Numbered from the stretch's first letter, positions 8,848-18,356 are shown. The stretch: 64,000 bases of DNA from Paraburkholderia dilworthii (GCF_000472525.1 NZ_AWZT01000001.1:369963-433962), one strand, 5' to 3'. Numbers and translations are program-made. The notes: generated by a model not told the origin, from the sequence alone.

Positions 8848-9644
8848 ACGAACCGGTACTTTACGAACTGGACGGCGGCGTTGCCACAATCACGCTGAAC
8901 CGCCCCGAAACGCGCAACGCACTCACCGAAATGGACGTGGTCGATGCGCTGGTGGAGAGCCTCGAACGCGCGCAAGCCGATCTGCACGTGCGCGCGATCG
9001 TGCTAACGGGCGCGGGTCCCGCGTTCTCCTCGGGCGGCAATATCAAACACATGCGCGACGAGGTGGGCACGTTCAGCGGTAACTCGGCGCAAATACGCGA
9101 GAACTACCGGCGCGGCATTCAGCGCATTCCGCGCGCATTCCATGAACTCGACGTGCCTTGCATCGCCGCCGTCAACGGACCGGCGCACGGCGCGGGCTGC
9201 GATCTCGCACTGATGTGCGATATCCGTATCGCGGCGCACAGCGCGCTGTTCGCGGAAAGCTTCGCAAAAATCGGCATTATTCCCGGCGACGGCGGCGCGT
9301 GGTTGCTGCCTCGTGCAATCGGCCTCTCGCGTGCAGCCGAGATGATTTTTACGGGCACGCCCATCGACGCTCAATGCGCGCTCGACTGGGGCCTCGTATC
9401 GCGGGTCGTGCCCGACGCGGAGTTGTTGTTAGCGGCGAAGGAACTGGCGGCACGCATCGCGAGCAATCCGCCGAACGTGCTGCGCATGAGCAAGCGACTC
9501 ATTCGCGAAGGACAGCGGATGGACCTGCCGAGCCTGCTGGAACTGTCGGCGGCTTTCCAGGGAATCGTGCATCGCACGGCGGATCATCGCGAGGCGCTCG
9601 CCGCGACTTTCGAGAAGCGCGCGCCGAGCTACACCGGCGATTGA
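8844..9644 (+). CDS. Enoyl-CoA hydratase/isomerase family protein
   Basis: Crotonase-fold enzyme, 266 residues, expected to hydrate the enoyl-CoA made by the dehydrogenase. The oxyanion-hole segments are FSSGGNIKHMRD and the PAHGAGCDLALMCDIRIA helix. In the catalytic segment FAESFAKIGIIPGDGGAWLLPRAIG, Glu and Asp/Gly positions match the crotonase pattern, with the second Glu of classical hydratases replaced by Asp as in CaiD and isomerase-type members. Translationally coupled to the ligase gene by ATGA. Last structural gene of the cluster. Confidence 0.85.
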   Translation: MNEPVLYELDGGVATITLNRPETRNALTEMDVVDALVESLERAQADLHVRAIVLTGAGPAFSSGGNIKHMRDEVGTFSGNSAQIRENYRRGIQRIPRAFHELDVPCIAAVNGPAHGAGCDLALMCDIRIAAHSALFAESFAKIGIIPGDGGAWLLPRAIGLSRAAEMIFTGTPIDAQCALDWGLVSRVVPDAELLLAAKELAARIASNPPNVLRMSKRLIREGQRMDLPSLLELSAAFQGIVHRTADHREALAATFEKRAPSYTGD

Positions 9645-9653
9645 TGCCGGTGT
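9631..9653. terminator. Hairpin at end of the catabolic operon
   Basis: ACACCGGC and GCCGGTGT form a perfect 8-bp stem around a 7-base loop. The structure spans the hydratase stop codon. No run of T follows, so it may be a weak terminator or an mRNA end-stabilising hairpin. Confidence 0.4.
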
Positions 9654-9700
9654 AACCGGTCAATCGCAACGAACGAGGCGATGGACCGGCGCGGCGCAAT

Positions 9701-10822
9701 ATGCGAGAGTTTCGCCAACTTTGTCAATCCAGCATGGACATGCGCAGGAAAATTAACGACGAGATGCCGCAATCCGCCGCCGCCCGCCATGTGCAGTGGC
9801 CAACGGCGGTGGAGGGCGCACTCGCCGCCGCGCAAACGGAAAGCACGGCGGATTCCAGCGACGAGCGGCCGGCCGATACGCAACGCATCGGTTTTTTTCT
9901 GGTGCCTAACTTCTCGATGATGGCGCTCAGCTCCGCGAGCGAGCCGCTGCGCGCGGCTAACCGGATGAGCGGCAAGCCGCTGTACAGCTGGCATCTCATC
10001 AGCGCCGACGGCGAGCCGGTGTCCTCGAGTTCGGGGTTCTCGTTGCAGCCGGAATCGGCGATGACCTCGTCCATTGCTGTCGATCAGCTGTTCGTGGTGG
10101 CGAGCATCGGCGTCGAAAACTATCGCAATGAGCGGGTGTTCGATTTTTTGCGCCGCTACGCCGCGACAGGCAAACCGCTCGGCGGCGTGAGCCTCGGCAC
10201 GATGATCCTGGCGCGCGCCGGGCTTCTCGACAAGCGGCGTTGCACGATTCATTGGGAAGCGTTGAAAGCACTCGCCGACGAATTCCCCTCGTTGGCCGTC
10301 ACGCGCGACCTCTACTGCATCGACGGCGACCGGCTTACCTGCGGTGGCGGCACCGCCGCGATCGATCTGATGCTGGACGTGATCGCTCGCGCGCATAACC
10401 ATCGGCTCGCCGCCGATGTCGCCGATCAGTTTCTGCATACGCGTATTCGCGCGTCGCAGGAGAGCCAGAAGATGGCGATTCAGTGGCGCTATGGCATCGA
10501 GGACCGGCGCATCGTCAATGCGATTACGCTGATGGAGCAGAACATCGAGCGCCCCGTTCCCGTGCAGACGCTCGCCTCGCTGGTCGGCATCTCACCCCGC
10601 CAGTTCGAACGTATGTGGCTCAAGCACTTCGAGATGGGGCCCTCGCAGTTCTACCTCGGCGTGCGCCTGAAAGCGGCGCAAAAGCTCCTGCACGAATCGA
10701 CATCTTCCATTTTCGACATTGCAATGCAGTGCGGATTTGCCAGCGCGTCGCATCTGGGGCGGTGTTATCGGAGGGTCTTTGACGTCACGCCCGGACAGGA
10801 ACGCGCCGCGAGGGGCAAGTGA
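9701..10822 (+). CDS. GlxA-type AraC-family transcriptional regulator
   Basis: 373 residues: an N-terminal DJ-1/GATase1-like domain (about residues 62-235) and a C-terminal double helix-turn-helix AraC domain (IENRPVPVQTLASLVGISPRQFERMW-like region and FDIAMQCGFASASHLGRCYRRVF). The nucleophilic Cys of active GATase domains is absent in GGVSLGTMILARAGLLDKRR, as usual for regulators. This architecture is shared by GbdR, CdhR and related regulators of choline, betaine and carnitine catabolism, which fits the neighbouring importer. The start is uncertain: no strong ribosome site precedes 9701, and 9734 is an alternative. Confidence 0.85.
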   Translation: MREFRQLCQSSMDMRRKINDEMPQSAAARHVQWPTAVEGALAAAQTESTADSSDERPADTQRIGFFLVPNFSMMALSSASEPLRAANRMSGKPLYSWHLISADGEPVSSSSGFSLQPESAMTSSIAVDQLFVVASIGVENYRNERVFDFLRRYAATGKPLGGVSLGTMILARAGLLDKRRCTIHWEALKALADEFPSLAVTRDLYCIDGDRLTCGGGTAAIDLMLDVIARAHNHRLAADVADQFLHTRIRASQESQKMAIQWRYGIEDRRIVNAITLMEQNIERPVPVQTLASLVGISPRQFERMWLKHFEMGPSQFYLGVRLKAAQKLLHESTSSIFDIAMQCGFASASHLGRCYRRVFDVTPGQERAARGK

Positions 10823-11094
10823 AGCTGCCGTGGCGACGGTACGCCTCCCCGCCTGGCGCGCAATGTGCGTCTGGCTGCTCCTGGAGCTTCTGGCTTCATC
10901 CTTTCTGACGATGGTGCCTGCTGTCAGCCGTCCCAGGACCCGCTCCCCGAGCGTTCGCGTCCAAACGGTGTCCGGAAAAATGCTGTATCTTGGCCAGTCG
11001 TAGTGAACGGCCGCGGACAACGGAATGAGGGAAACACCTGTGCCGGCGGCAGTTTGATGGATTTGGCACGATCACAATAGAGCACGCTATACCT

Positions 11095-12357
11095 ATGTTA
11101 AGAGAAGATAATCTGCCGACCAGCGCCGTCGCGCCGGACGATGCCGCGCCGTCGTCGCTGCGTTCGTGGCTCGCAGTTGTCGCCGTTGCAATCGGCGCCT
11201 TTGCATTCGTGACGACCGAGTTTTTGCCGGTCGGTCTGTTGCCCCGCATTGCGGCGGATCTCGGCGTGTCGCCTGGCACGGCCGGTTTGATGGTCACCGT
11301 GCCTGGTGTAATTGCCGCGATCTCCGCGCCGGGCCTGATGCTGGTCGCGGGCCGCATGGATCGGCGGCTCGTATTTCTGTTACTCACTGCTTTATTGCTC
11401 GCATCGAATCTGATTTCGGCATTTGCGCCGAACTTCAGTTTGATGCTGGTGGGCCGCGCGTTGCTCGGCGCCGCGCTGGGCGGCTTCTGGACTCTCGCGA
11501 CCGCAGCGTCGGGGCGTCTCGTGCAGCCGAAAGATTCGGCGCGCGCAATGGCCACGATTCTCACCGGCGTCACGTGCGCAACGGTGATCGGCGTGCCGCT
11601 CGGAACCTTCATTGCGAGCTTCGCGTCGTGGCGCGCGTCGTTCATGGCGACAGGCGGCCTCGTCGCGACTGCGCTCATCGCGCAGTTCGTGTTCGTGCCG
11701 TCCTTGCCGTCGGGCGCCGCATTGCGTCTGCACGATCTCGTTTCGCTGCTGCGCAGGCCCCATCCGCGCAGGAGTATGCTGATGGTCGGGCTCGTATTCG
11801 GCGCGCATTTTTCGTCGTACACGTACATCACGCCGTTCCTGCTGCGCAATGCAAATCTGACGATGCCCACGATTACCTGGCTGTTGCTCGGCTTCGGCAT
11901 CATCGGCTTCTTCTCGAACTTTGCCGTGTCGTCGACAGTTACGCGCAGCCTGAAAATCTCCCTTGGCGCGATGATCTCTCTGCTGATGTTCGCGCTCATC
12001 CTGCTGCCGGTGTTGCAGCATTCGTCGATCGGTGTCATCGCGCTCGTGCTCGCTTGGGGCGTTTCTTTCGGCGCGTTGCCGCTTTGCTTCAGCATCTGGA
12101 TTCAGCGCGCGACGCCCGATTCTCCGGAAGCCGGCTCTGCGCTGTTCGTGAGCATCATTCAGGTGGCGATCGCGGCCGGCTCGCTCGTCGGCGGCATCGT
12201 GGTCGATCAGGTGGGCATTTCCACCGACTTTCTGTTCGGCAGCGCGCTGGCGTTGCTGGGACTGGCGGCGCTCGCGAGCTTCGGCAGAAGCAGCGAGGGC
12301 AAGACCGCGCCTAAAGCGGTGGCTTGCAGGGAGTGCAGTGCGGCGTGTGGCGACTAG
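11095..12357 (+). CDS. MFS efflux transporter, NepI-like
   Basis: Twelve-helix drug:H+ antiporter-1 type carrier, 420 residues. The first helix contains FVTTEFLPVGLLPRIAADLG, and motif A is LVAGRMDRRLVF. The helix 4 region GRALLGAALGGFW followed by PLGTFIASFASWRASF (antiporter motif C region) closely recalls the purine-ribonucleoside efflux pump NepI and related YdhP-type exporters. Predicted to export a small polar compound; substrate not known. Its own promoter must lie in the 270 bases after the AraC gene. Start at ATG 11095 places the first helix at about residue 25. Confidence 0.82.
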   Translation: MLREDNLPTSAVAPDDAAPSSLRSWLAVVAVAIGAFAFVTTEFLPVGLLPRIAADLGVSPGTAGLMVTVPGVIAAISAPGLMLVAGRMDRRLVFLLLTALLLASNLISAFAPNFSLMLVGRALLGAALGGFWTLATAASGRLVQPKDSARAMATILTGVTCATVIGVPLGTFIASFASWRASFMATGGLVATALIAQFVFVPSLPSGAALRLHDLVSLLRRPHPRRSMLMVGLVFGAHFSSYTYITPFLLRNANLTMPTITWLLLGFGIIGFFSNFAVSSTVTRSLKISLGAMISLLMFALILLPVLQHSSIGVIALVLAWGVSFGALPLCFSIWIQRATPDSPEAGSALFVSIIQVAIAAGSLVGGIVVDQVGISTDFLFGSALALLGLAALASFGRSSEGKTAPKAVACRECSAACGD

Positions 12358-12466
12358 TCGCGCATCGGGGCCTGCGCGCATGACGCGGGTATTGATTTTT
12401 CCGCGAGCGCCCGCAGTTTCATTTGCTGACTATCCATACGCCCGACACGCCGGCGAGTGCTGACCG

Positions 12467-12826
12467 ATGAAAGACAAGCGGATGAAAAAGACGGAATCGA
12501 CGCAGCCGTCTGCCACGCGAGCAGAACTGCTGTGCTTCCTTGTGGCGATCGCAGCGGCGTCGTATGCACTCAGTGCACAGTGGCGTGTGGATCACGTCGT
12601 CCAGTGCTGCCGCCAATGGCTCGCGAAAAACGACATGACCATGCACTGGCTCGAGCGCGTAAAGATCGGACAACTCGCTTTAAAGATCGCGAGCCAGGAC
12701 CTGAAGGAAGCAGGTGTGGCAGTTCGACTGTCGAATGTGCAGGCACTCTTCACGAGCGAAATGGAACTGAACGAAGCAAGCACAATGGTTCAGCGAATGA
12801 TGGCGCTTTGCCAGGAAGCGCTTTGA
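12467..12826 (+). CDS. Small hypothetical protein with N-terminal hydrophobic helix
   Basis: Not recognised. 119 residues: a charged start (MKDKRMKK), a hydrophobic stretch ELLCFLVAIAAASYALSA (about 20-37), then a mostly helical soluble part rich in Met, Leu and Ala. Codon choice in this frame looks more natural than in the overlapping 128-residue frame. It may be a membrane-anchored small protein. Start could also be the ATG at 12482. It stands alone between the NepI-like pump and the rhamnose locus. Confidence 0.45.
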   Translation: MKDKRMKKTESTQPSATRAELLCFLVAIAAASYALSAQWRVDHVVQCCRQWLAKNDMTMHWLERVKIGQLALKIASQDLKEAGVAVRLSNVQALFTSEMELNEASTMVQRMMALCQEAL

Positions 12827-12988
12827 CATGGCGTTATCGATGAGCGGTCGCGACGGGCATCGCGGCTAAGCATCGCAATTGCAGTAACCCTCCCTGTACT
12901 CCGCTAGCCGGAAGTCTCTTCGCATTGGCGCGGCACGCTCGCCGCCATTCCCGATTCACTTTTGTTATCGACCTTTCGAATTCTCGGA

Positions 12989-13017
12989 TTGTTACGGCAT
13001 CGCGTCGCTCGTATATT
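12989..13017 (+). promoter_or_regulatory. Sigma-70-like promoter of the rhamnose catabolic operon
   Basis: TTGTTA (12989-12994) and TATATT (13012-13017) with a 17-base spacer, about 75 bases upstream of the SDR start. A good match to the housekeeping consensus on an otherwise GC-rich background. It would yield a 5' leader of roughly 65-70 bases. Confidence 0.55.
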
Positions 13018-13091
13018 GGCGTGAAGCGGAACACGGCACTAGCGGCTACAACAACCGGGACGCACGTCAACGCGTGCGACAAGAGACACAA

Positions 13092-13844
13092 ATGAATCGA
13101 ATCGATCTGGAAGGACGCGTTGTCGCGATCACCGGCGGCGCGCGAGGCATCGGCTATGCAGTGGCGCAACGGGCGCTGAACTCGGGGGCGTCGGTCGCGC
13201 TATGGGACGTCGATGCCGAACGTCTCGCTAGCAGTCAGCGTGAGCTCAGCGAACTCGGCAAGGTCACCGCAGTCACCGTCGAGCTCACCCAGGAAGCGGC
13301 TGTCGCGCAGGCCGTCGCACAGACGGTTGCCGATCACGGCGCGGTCGACGTGCTGATCAATTGCGCGGGCATCACCGGCGGCAACGGCACGACATGGGAA
13401 CTGGAGCCGGATGTTTGGCGCCGCGTCATCGACGTCAACCTGATCGGGCCGTATCTGACGTGCCGCGCAGTTGTTCCGCAGATGCTCAAGCAAGGCTACG
13501 GACGGATTGTCAACATCGCGTCGGTCGCGGGCAAGGAGGGCAATCCGAACGCCTCGCACTACAGCGCGTCGAAGGCGGGGCTTATCGGGCTGACGAAATC
13601 GCTCGGCAAGGAACTTGCGACGAAAAACATTCTGGTCAACGCGGTTACGCCTGCCGCCGCCAAGACCGAGATTTTCGATTCGATGTCGCAGCAGCACATC
13701 GACTACATGCTCTCGAAGATTCCGATGAACCGTTTCCTGCTTCCCGAAGAAGCGGCGTCGCTGATTCTTTGGCTCGCATCCGAGGACTGCGCGTTCAGCA
13801 CCGGTTCGGTGTTCGACCTGTCGGGCGGACGCGCGACTTACTGA
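13092..13844 (+). CDS. SDR oxidoreductase, probable 2-keto-3-deoxy-L-rhamnonate dehydrogenase
   Basis: NAD(P)-dependent short-chain dehydrogenase, 250 residues. The nucleotide fold TGGARGIGYAVA is at about residues 13-24, followed by NCAGITGGNG, the catalytic Ser of IASVAGKEG and YSASKAG with the Tyr/Lys pair. Annotators often label this family 3-oxoacyl-ACP reductase. Its position as first gene of a locus encoding L-rhamnose dehydrogenase and L-rhamnonate dehydratase makes it the best candidate for oxidation of 2-keto-3-deoxy-L-rhamnonate at C4 (the LRA5 step known from Sphingomonas). The start at 13092 has AAGAGACA upstream; the in-frame start at 13074 adds only MRQETQ. Confidence 0.82.
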   Translation: MNRIDLEGRVVAITGGARGIGYAVAQRALNSGASVALWDVDAERLASSQRELSELGKVTAVTVELTQEAAVAQAVAQTVADHGAVDVLINCAGITGGNGTTWELEPDVWRRVIDVNLIGPYLTCRAVVPQMLKQGYGRIVNIASVAGKEGNPNASHYSASKAGLIGLTKSLGKELATKNILVNAVTPAAAKTEIFDSMSQQHIDYMLSKIPMNRFLLPEEAASLILWLASEDCAFSTGSVFDLSGGRATY

Positions 13845-13964
13845 GCGTGAGCGCGCGGCGGCGCCGATATGTGAATGTACGGCGCCGCGGACCATACGAG
13901 CCGCAAGCAGCACACCACACAAGAACCGCGCAGCCGCCAACGCAGGCTACGCGAAGGAGACGAC

Positions 13965-15293
13965 ATGGACCCGCATGCGAGCGCTTCACTGGAGGCGATC
14001 AACAGCAAGGTAATGCGCAGGCTTTTGCCGTTCCTGCTGCTGATGTACGTGCTGGCGTTTCTCGACCGCGCGAACATCGGCTTCGCACAGAAGGCGCTGC
14101 AACACGACACTGGGCTTTCGAACGCAGCGTTCGCGTTCGGCGCGGGCGTATTCTTCGTCGGCTATGCATTGTTCGAAGTGCCAAGTAATCTGCTGCTGCA
14201 TCGTGTCGGCGCGCGTGCGTGGATGTGCCGCATCATGGTGACGTGGGGCCTCGTATCGGCCGCGATGTGTCTCGCGCATACCGCGACGGCGTTCTACACG
14301 CTGCGGTTTTTGCTGGGCGTCGCCGAAGCCGGTTTTTTCCCCGGCGTCATTTATTACCTGACGCACTGGTTTCCTCAGCGTGCGCGTGCGCGGGCCGTTG
14401 GCGTGTTCTATTTCGGCGCGCCGTTGGCGTTCATTTTCGGCAGTCCGTTGTCGGGCTCGCTGCTCGAATTGCATGGCGCGCTCGGTTTTGCTGGCTGGCA
14501 GTGGCTTTTTCTCGTCGAAGGCATTCTGGCCTCGCTGGTCGGTGTGTGGGCGTTCTGGTATCTCGACAATCGTCCGGAAAACGCCCGCTGGCTTAACGTG
14601 GACGAACGCGCGAGCTTGCGCGCGGCTCTGGACGAAGACGCGCGTGCAGCGTCCGCACATGGGCCGCATCGCATTCTCGCCGCGCTGGTGGATCGCCGCG
14701 TGTTGCTGCTCTCGCTGATCTATCTGCTGATTCAGATGAGCGTCTACGGCGTGATCTTTTACCTGCCGCAACAGGTGGCCGCTTTGCTCGGCACGGCGGT
14801 GGGTTTTCATGTCGGTGTCGTCGCCGCATTGCCTTGGCTGTGCGCACTCGCGGTGACCTGGTATGTGCCGCGCCGCGCGGATCGCACAGGCGGGCATCGT
14901 CGCTGGGCGTCTGCGTTGCTGGTTGTGGCGGGTCTTGGCATTGGCGTGTCGGGTCTTGCGCATAGCGCTGCGATCGGACTGATTGCATTGTGTTGCGCGG
15001 CAAGCGGCTTCATCGCGGCGCAACCGCTTTTCTGGACCTTCCCGACGCGCCTGCTAACAGGTGCGGCTGCGGCGGGCGGCATCGCGCTGATCAACTCGCT
15101 GGGCAGTCTGGGCGGCTTTATCGCGCCCAGCTTGCGCACGGCTGCGGAGCGCGCGTTTTCCTCGACATCCGCGGGACTGGTCGTGCTGGGCGCGTGCAGT
15201 GTGCTGGCCGCGCTGCTGATCGGTACGCTACTGCGTCGCGACGGCGCAGAGGCATCCGGCAAATTCCACGACTTGCTGCACCGCGCCCGCTAG
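13965..15293 (+). CDS. MFS transporter, anion:cation symporter family, probable L-rhamnonate carrier
   Basis: 442 residues, twelve helices, of the ACS (phthalate/glucarate/RhmT) family. Signatures: the first helix ending YVLAFLDRANIGFAQ, RFLLGVAEAGFFPGVIYYLTHWFPQRARARA and WQWLFLVEGILASLVG. A strong ribosome site GAAGGAG (13953-13959) points to ATG 13965 rather than the longer ORF. Between the SDR and L-rhamnonate dehydratase genes, so uptake of rhamnonate or a related sugar acid is likely by analogy with E. coli RhmT. Confidence 0.85.
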   Translation: MDPHASASLEAINSKVMRRLLPFLLLMYVLAFLDRANIGFAQKALQHDTGLSNAAFAFGAGVFFVGYALFEVPSNLLLHRVGARAWMCRIMVTWGLVSAAMCLAHTATAFYTLRFLLGVAEAGFFPGVIYYLTHWFPQRARARAVGVFYFGAPLAFIFGSPLSGSLLELHGALGFAGWQWLFLVEGILASLVGVWAFWYLDNRPENARWLNVDERASLRAALDEDARAASAHGPHRILAALVDRRVLLLSLIYLLIQMSVYGVIFYLPQQVAALLGTAVGFHVGVVAALPWLCALAVTWYVPRRADRTGGHRRWASALLVVAGLGIGVSGLAHSAAIGLIALCCAASGFIAAQPLFWTFPTRLLTGAAAAGGIALINSLGSLGGFIAPSLRTAAERAFSSTSAGLVVLGACSVLAALLIGTLLRRDGAEASGKFHDLLHRAR

Positions 15294-15341
15294 GCGCATT
15301 TCCGGCGACACGTTCGACGCCCATTACGGAGCTTCTCTCTC

Positions 15342-16520
15342 ATGGCCATGCCTACTATCCGGCACGTGCGTGCCTTCATCGTCCGCGGCGGCGGAGCGGA
15401 CTATCACGATCAGCCCGGCGGACACTGGATCGACGATCACATCTCCACGCCGATGGCGCGCTATCCCGAGTATCGCCAGAGCCGCCAGTCGTTCGGCATC
15501 AATGTGCTCGGCACGCTGGTGGTCGAAATAGAAGCGAGCGACGGCACGGTCGGCTTCGCGGTGACGACGGGCGGCGAGATAGGCGCGTTCATCGTCGAGA
15601 AACATCTCGCGCGTTTTCTTGAAGGTCAACTCGTGACCGACATCGAGAAAATGTGGGATCAGATGTATTACGCCACGCTTTACTACGGGCGCAAAGGCGT
15701 GGTGCTCAATACGATTTCCGGCGTCGATCTCGCGTTGTGGGATCTGCTCGCGAAGGTGCGCAAGGAGCCGGTGTATCAACTATTGGGCGGCCCCGTGCGC
15801 GACGAGCTCGTGTTTTATGCGACCGGCGCGCGTCCCGATCTCGCGAAGGAAATGGGCTTTATCGGCGGAAAATTGCCGTTGCAGCATGGCCCCGCCGAAG
15901 GGGAAGCCGGGCTCAAGCTCAACCTCGAAAAACTGGCGGACATGCGCAGCCGCGTGGGCGACGACTTCTGGCTGATGTACGACTGCTGGATGAGTCTCGA
16001 CGTGCCGTATGCCACGCGGCTCGCGCAAGCCGCACACGAGTACGGACTGAAATGGATCGAAGAGTGCCTGCCGCCTGACGACTACTGGGGTTACGCCGAA
16101 CTGCGCCGCAACGTGCCGCGCGGCATGATGGTGTCCACGGGCGAACACGAAGCAACGCGTTGGGGTTTTCGCATGCTGCTCGAAATGCAATGCTGCGATC
16201 TGATTCAACCTGACGTGGGCTGGTGCGGCGGCATCACCGAGTTGATCAAGATCTCGGCACTTGCGGATGCGCATAACGTGATGGTCGTGCCGCACGGTTC
16301 GTCGGTGTATAGCTATCATTTTGTGGTCACGCGTCATAACTCGCCATTTTCCGAGTTCCTGATGATGGCGCCTAAAGCCGACGAAGTCGTGCCCATGTTC
16401 ACGCCGCTTCTACTCGACGAACCGGTGCCCGTGAATGGACGGATGAAAGTGCCCGACACGCCCGGTTTCGGCGTGCGGCTCAATCCGGAATGCGCGCTGG
16501 TGCGGCCTTATCCGCGTTGA
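15342..16520 (+). CDS. rhmD: L-rhamnonate dehydratase
   Basis: Enolase-superfamily acid-sugar dehydratase, 392 residues, the usual size of RhmD. It converts L-rhamnonate to 2-keto-3-deoxy-L-rhamnonate. Metal ligands and general acid/base residues of the mandelate racemase group are visible: Asp in [10 protein letters not shown], Glu in [10 protein letters not shown], Glu in [10 protein letters not shown], and the His of [13 protein letters not shown]. The N-terminal capping domain holds the [17 protein letters not shown] segment characteristic of rhamnonate dehydratases. Preceded and followed by genes of the same pathway. Start ATG 15342 ([12 protein letters not shown]); ATG 15348 is an alternative. 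Confidence 0.92.
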   Translation: MAMPTIRHVRAFIVRGGGADYHDQPGGHWIDDHISTPMARYPEYRQSRQSFGINVLGTLVVEIEASDGTVGFAVTTGGEIGAFIVEKHLARFLEGQLVTDIEKMWDQMYYATLYYGRKGVVLNTISGVDLALWDLLAKVRKEPVYQLLGGPVRDELVFYATGARPDLAKEMGFIGGKLPLQHGPAEGEAGLKLNLEKLADMRSRVGDDFWLMYDCWMSLDVPYATRLAQAAHEYGLKWIEECLPPDDYWGYAELRRNVPRGMMVSTGEHEATRWGFRMLLEMQCCDLIQPDVGWCGGITELIKISALADAHNVMVVPHGSSVYSYHFVVTRHNSPFSEFLMMAPKADEVVPMFTPLLLDEPVPVNGRMKVPDTPGFGVRLNPECALVRPYPR

Positions 16521-16562
16521 TGGACCGCCGCATTCCAGGTTCACTCAGCAAAGGAGAATGAC

Positions 16563-17345
16563 GTGCTGCTCAAGGACAAGGTCGTGATCGTCACCGGTGG
16601 CTCGCGTGGCATTGGCCGCGCGATAGCCGTCGCGTGCGCAACCGAAGGCGCGGACGTTGCGATCAACTACTGGGGCGATAACGACGCGTCGTATGGACGC
16701 CGTTCCGCCGTCGCGGAAGTGGTCGAGGAAATCGAGGCGCTCGGGCGGCGCGTGATTGCGATCGAGGGCAACGTTGCCGCGCGCGAAACGGGGCAGCAAC
16801 TGGTGCGACAGACCGTCGAAGCATTCGGCAAGGTCGACGTGCTCGCAAGCAACGCCGGCATCTGTCCGTTTCATGCGTTCCTCGACATGCCCGCCGAAGT
16901 TTTGGAGTCGACAGTCGCGGTCAACCTGAACGGCGCGTTCTATGTCACGCAAGCGGCCGCGCAGCAGATGAAAGCGCAAGGTACAGGCGGGGCGATTGTG
17001 GCGACGAGTTCGATCAGCGCGCTGGTAGGCGGTGGCATGCAGACCCATTACACGCCGACCAAGGCGGGCGTCCATTCGCTGATGCAGTCATGCGCGGTTG
17101 CGTTGGGACCGTACGGCATCCGCTGCAATTCGGTGATGCCCGGCACGATCGCGACGGACCTGAACGCCGAAGATCTCGCCGACGAAGCCAAGAAAGCCTA
17201 CTTCGAAAAGCGCATTCCGCTGGGCCGTCTTGGCCGTCCCGAAGACGTGGCCGATTGCGTGGTGTTCCTCGCATCCGACCGCGCGCGCTATGTGACGGGC
17301 GCGGCGCTGCTCGTCGACGGCGGCCTGTTCGTCAATCTGCAATGA
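16563..17345 (+). CDS. L-rhamnose 1-dehydrogenase (SDR)
   Basis: First enzyme of the non-phosphorylative pathway, oxidising L-rhamnose to L-rhamnono-lactone; 260 residues. Cofactor motif TGGSRGIGRAIA, NNAG-equivalent SNAGICPFHAF, and catalytic Ser-Tyr-Lys in TSSISALVGG and YTPTKAG. The INYWGDNDASYGRR segment and overall sequence match the L-rhamnose 1-dehydrogenases I know from Azotobacter and Sphingomonas. GTG start at 16563 preceded by AAAGGAG. It is the last gene of the first rhamnose operon and converges on the LysR gene 15 bases away. Confidence 0.88.
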   Translation: MLLKDKVVIVTGGSRGIGRAIAVACATEGADVAINYWGDNDASYGRRSAVAEVVEEIEALGRRVIAIEGNVAARETGQQLVRQTVEAFGKVDVLASNAGICPFHAFLDMPAEVLESTVAVNLNGAFYVTQAAAQQMKAQGTGGAIVATSSISALVGGGMQTHYTPTKAGVHSLMQSCAVALGPYGIRCNSVMPGTIATDLNAEDLADEAKKAYFEKRIPLGRLGRPEDVADCVVFLASDRARYVTGAALLVDGGLFVNLQ

Positions 17346-17360
17346 CGCGCAATGCCGATT

Positions 17361-18356
17361 TCAGCTGACCGGGGCGGAAGCGATAACGGGCTGCGTGGAC
17401 GCGGCGGTGTCCTCGCGTGCGAGACGCCGCGAGAAGCCGCGCAGCAGTTCGATGAAGCGCAGCGCCGGTTCCGCGAGCGGTTCTTCCTTGCGCGTGAGAA
17501 TGCCGAAACCCGCGAGGCTTTTGCCGATTTCGAGCGGCAACGCAACCAGCAGTTTGCCGCGCAAATGATCGCGCACGACCGACTCCGGCAGCATCGCAAT
17601 CGCATCGTAGTTTTCGAGCAATTGCAGCGTGGCGAAGATCGACGCGCATTCGGTGAGATTGACCGGCGTCGCGAGTCCGGCGCGCGCGAGCTCTTCCTCG
17701 AACAGCACGCGCGCCGGGCTGCTCACCGGCTGTGCAACCCACGGCCAGTCGATCAGTTCGCGCAACGTGATACGCGCGCGGCTCGCGAGCGGATGCACCG
17801 AGCGCACCACGAGCAGCAAGGTCTCGCGCGCGAGCGGCTCGAAACTGAAATCGTTGTGCTGCAAGGGACTTGTCAGGCGGCCAAGCGCCAGATCGACTTC
17901 GCGGCGATGCAGCAACTGCACGACCTGGTCGCTGGTTTCGCCGAGAATGCGCACGTTCAGCAGCGGGCTTTCGGTTTTGAGCGCGGCCACCGCCATTGCC
18001 ATCAGATCGGGCGCGGCGCCCATGATCGCGCCAACGGTCAATTGCCCATGTCCGCCACGGCGTTTGACTTCCAGGTCTTCGGCGAAACGCGTGAGTTCGG
18101 CGAGCGCACGCCGCGCATAGGCCAAGGTGACGACGCCCAGCGGCGTGGGCGTCATGCCGCGCGCGTTGCGCTCGAACAGCAGAAAGCCGAACGCTTCTTC
18201 GATATCGCCCAGCATGCGGCTCGCGCTCGGCTGCGCAACGTTCACCGCTTCGGCGGCCTGGTGGAGATTGCGCGCGTCGTCAAGCGCGACGAGCAGCGCG
18301 AGGTGCTTGAACTTGAGCCGATTGACGAGTGCGACGGTTGCTGAGAGTGGGCTCAT
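17361..18356 (-). CDS. LysR-family regulator of the rhamnose locus
   Basis: 331 residues. N-terminal winged helix KHLALLVALDDARNLHQAAEAVNVAQPSASRML, then an effector-binding domain of the GbpR/CbbR subgroup (GGHGQLTVGAIMGAAPDLM). Start taken as ATG 18356 (MSPLSATVALV), 127 bases from the divergent mutarotase gene; the longer ORF to 18524 would run into that promoter. Located between the two halves of the rhamnose locus and divergent from the right half, as expected for the pathway regulator. Its inducer is likely a sugar or sugar acid of the pathway (inference). Confidence 0.85.
   Translation of the reverse strand: MSPLSATVALVNRLKFKHLALLVALDDARNLHQAAEAVNVAQPSASRMLGDIEEAFGFLLFERNARGMTPTPLGVVTLAYARRALAELTRFAEDLEVKRRGGHGQLTVGAIMGAAPDLMAMAVAALKTESPLLNVRILGETSDQVVQLLHRREVDLALGRLTSPLQHNDFSFEPLARETLLLVVRSVHPLASRARITLRELIDWPWVAQPVSSPARVLFEEELARAGLATPVNLTECASIFATLQLLENYDAIAMLPESVVRDHLRGKLLVALPLEIGKSLAGFGILTRKEEPLAEPALRFIELLRGFSRRLAREDTAASTQPVIASAPVS

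Noticed and set aside
12457..12843. 128-codon frame overlapping the small hypothetical protein
   Set aside because: Its composition is less natural and it lacks the hydrophobic helix seen in the 12467 frame.
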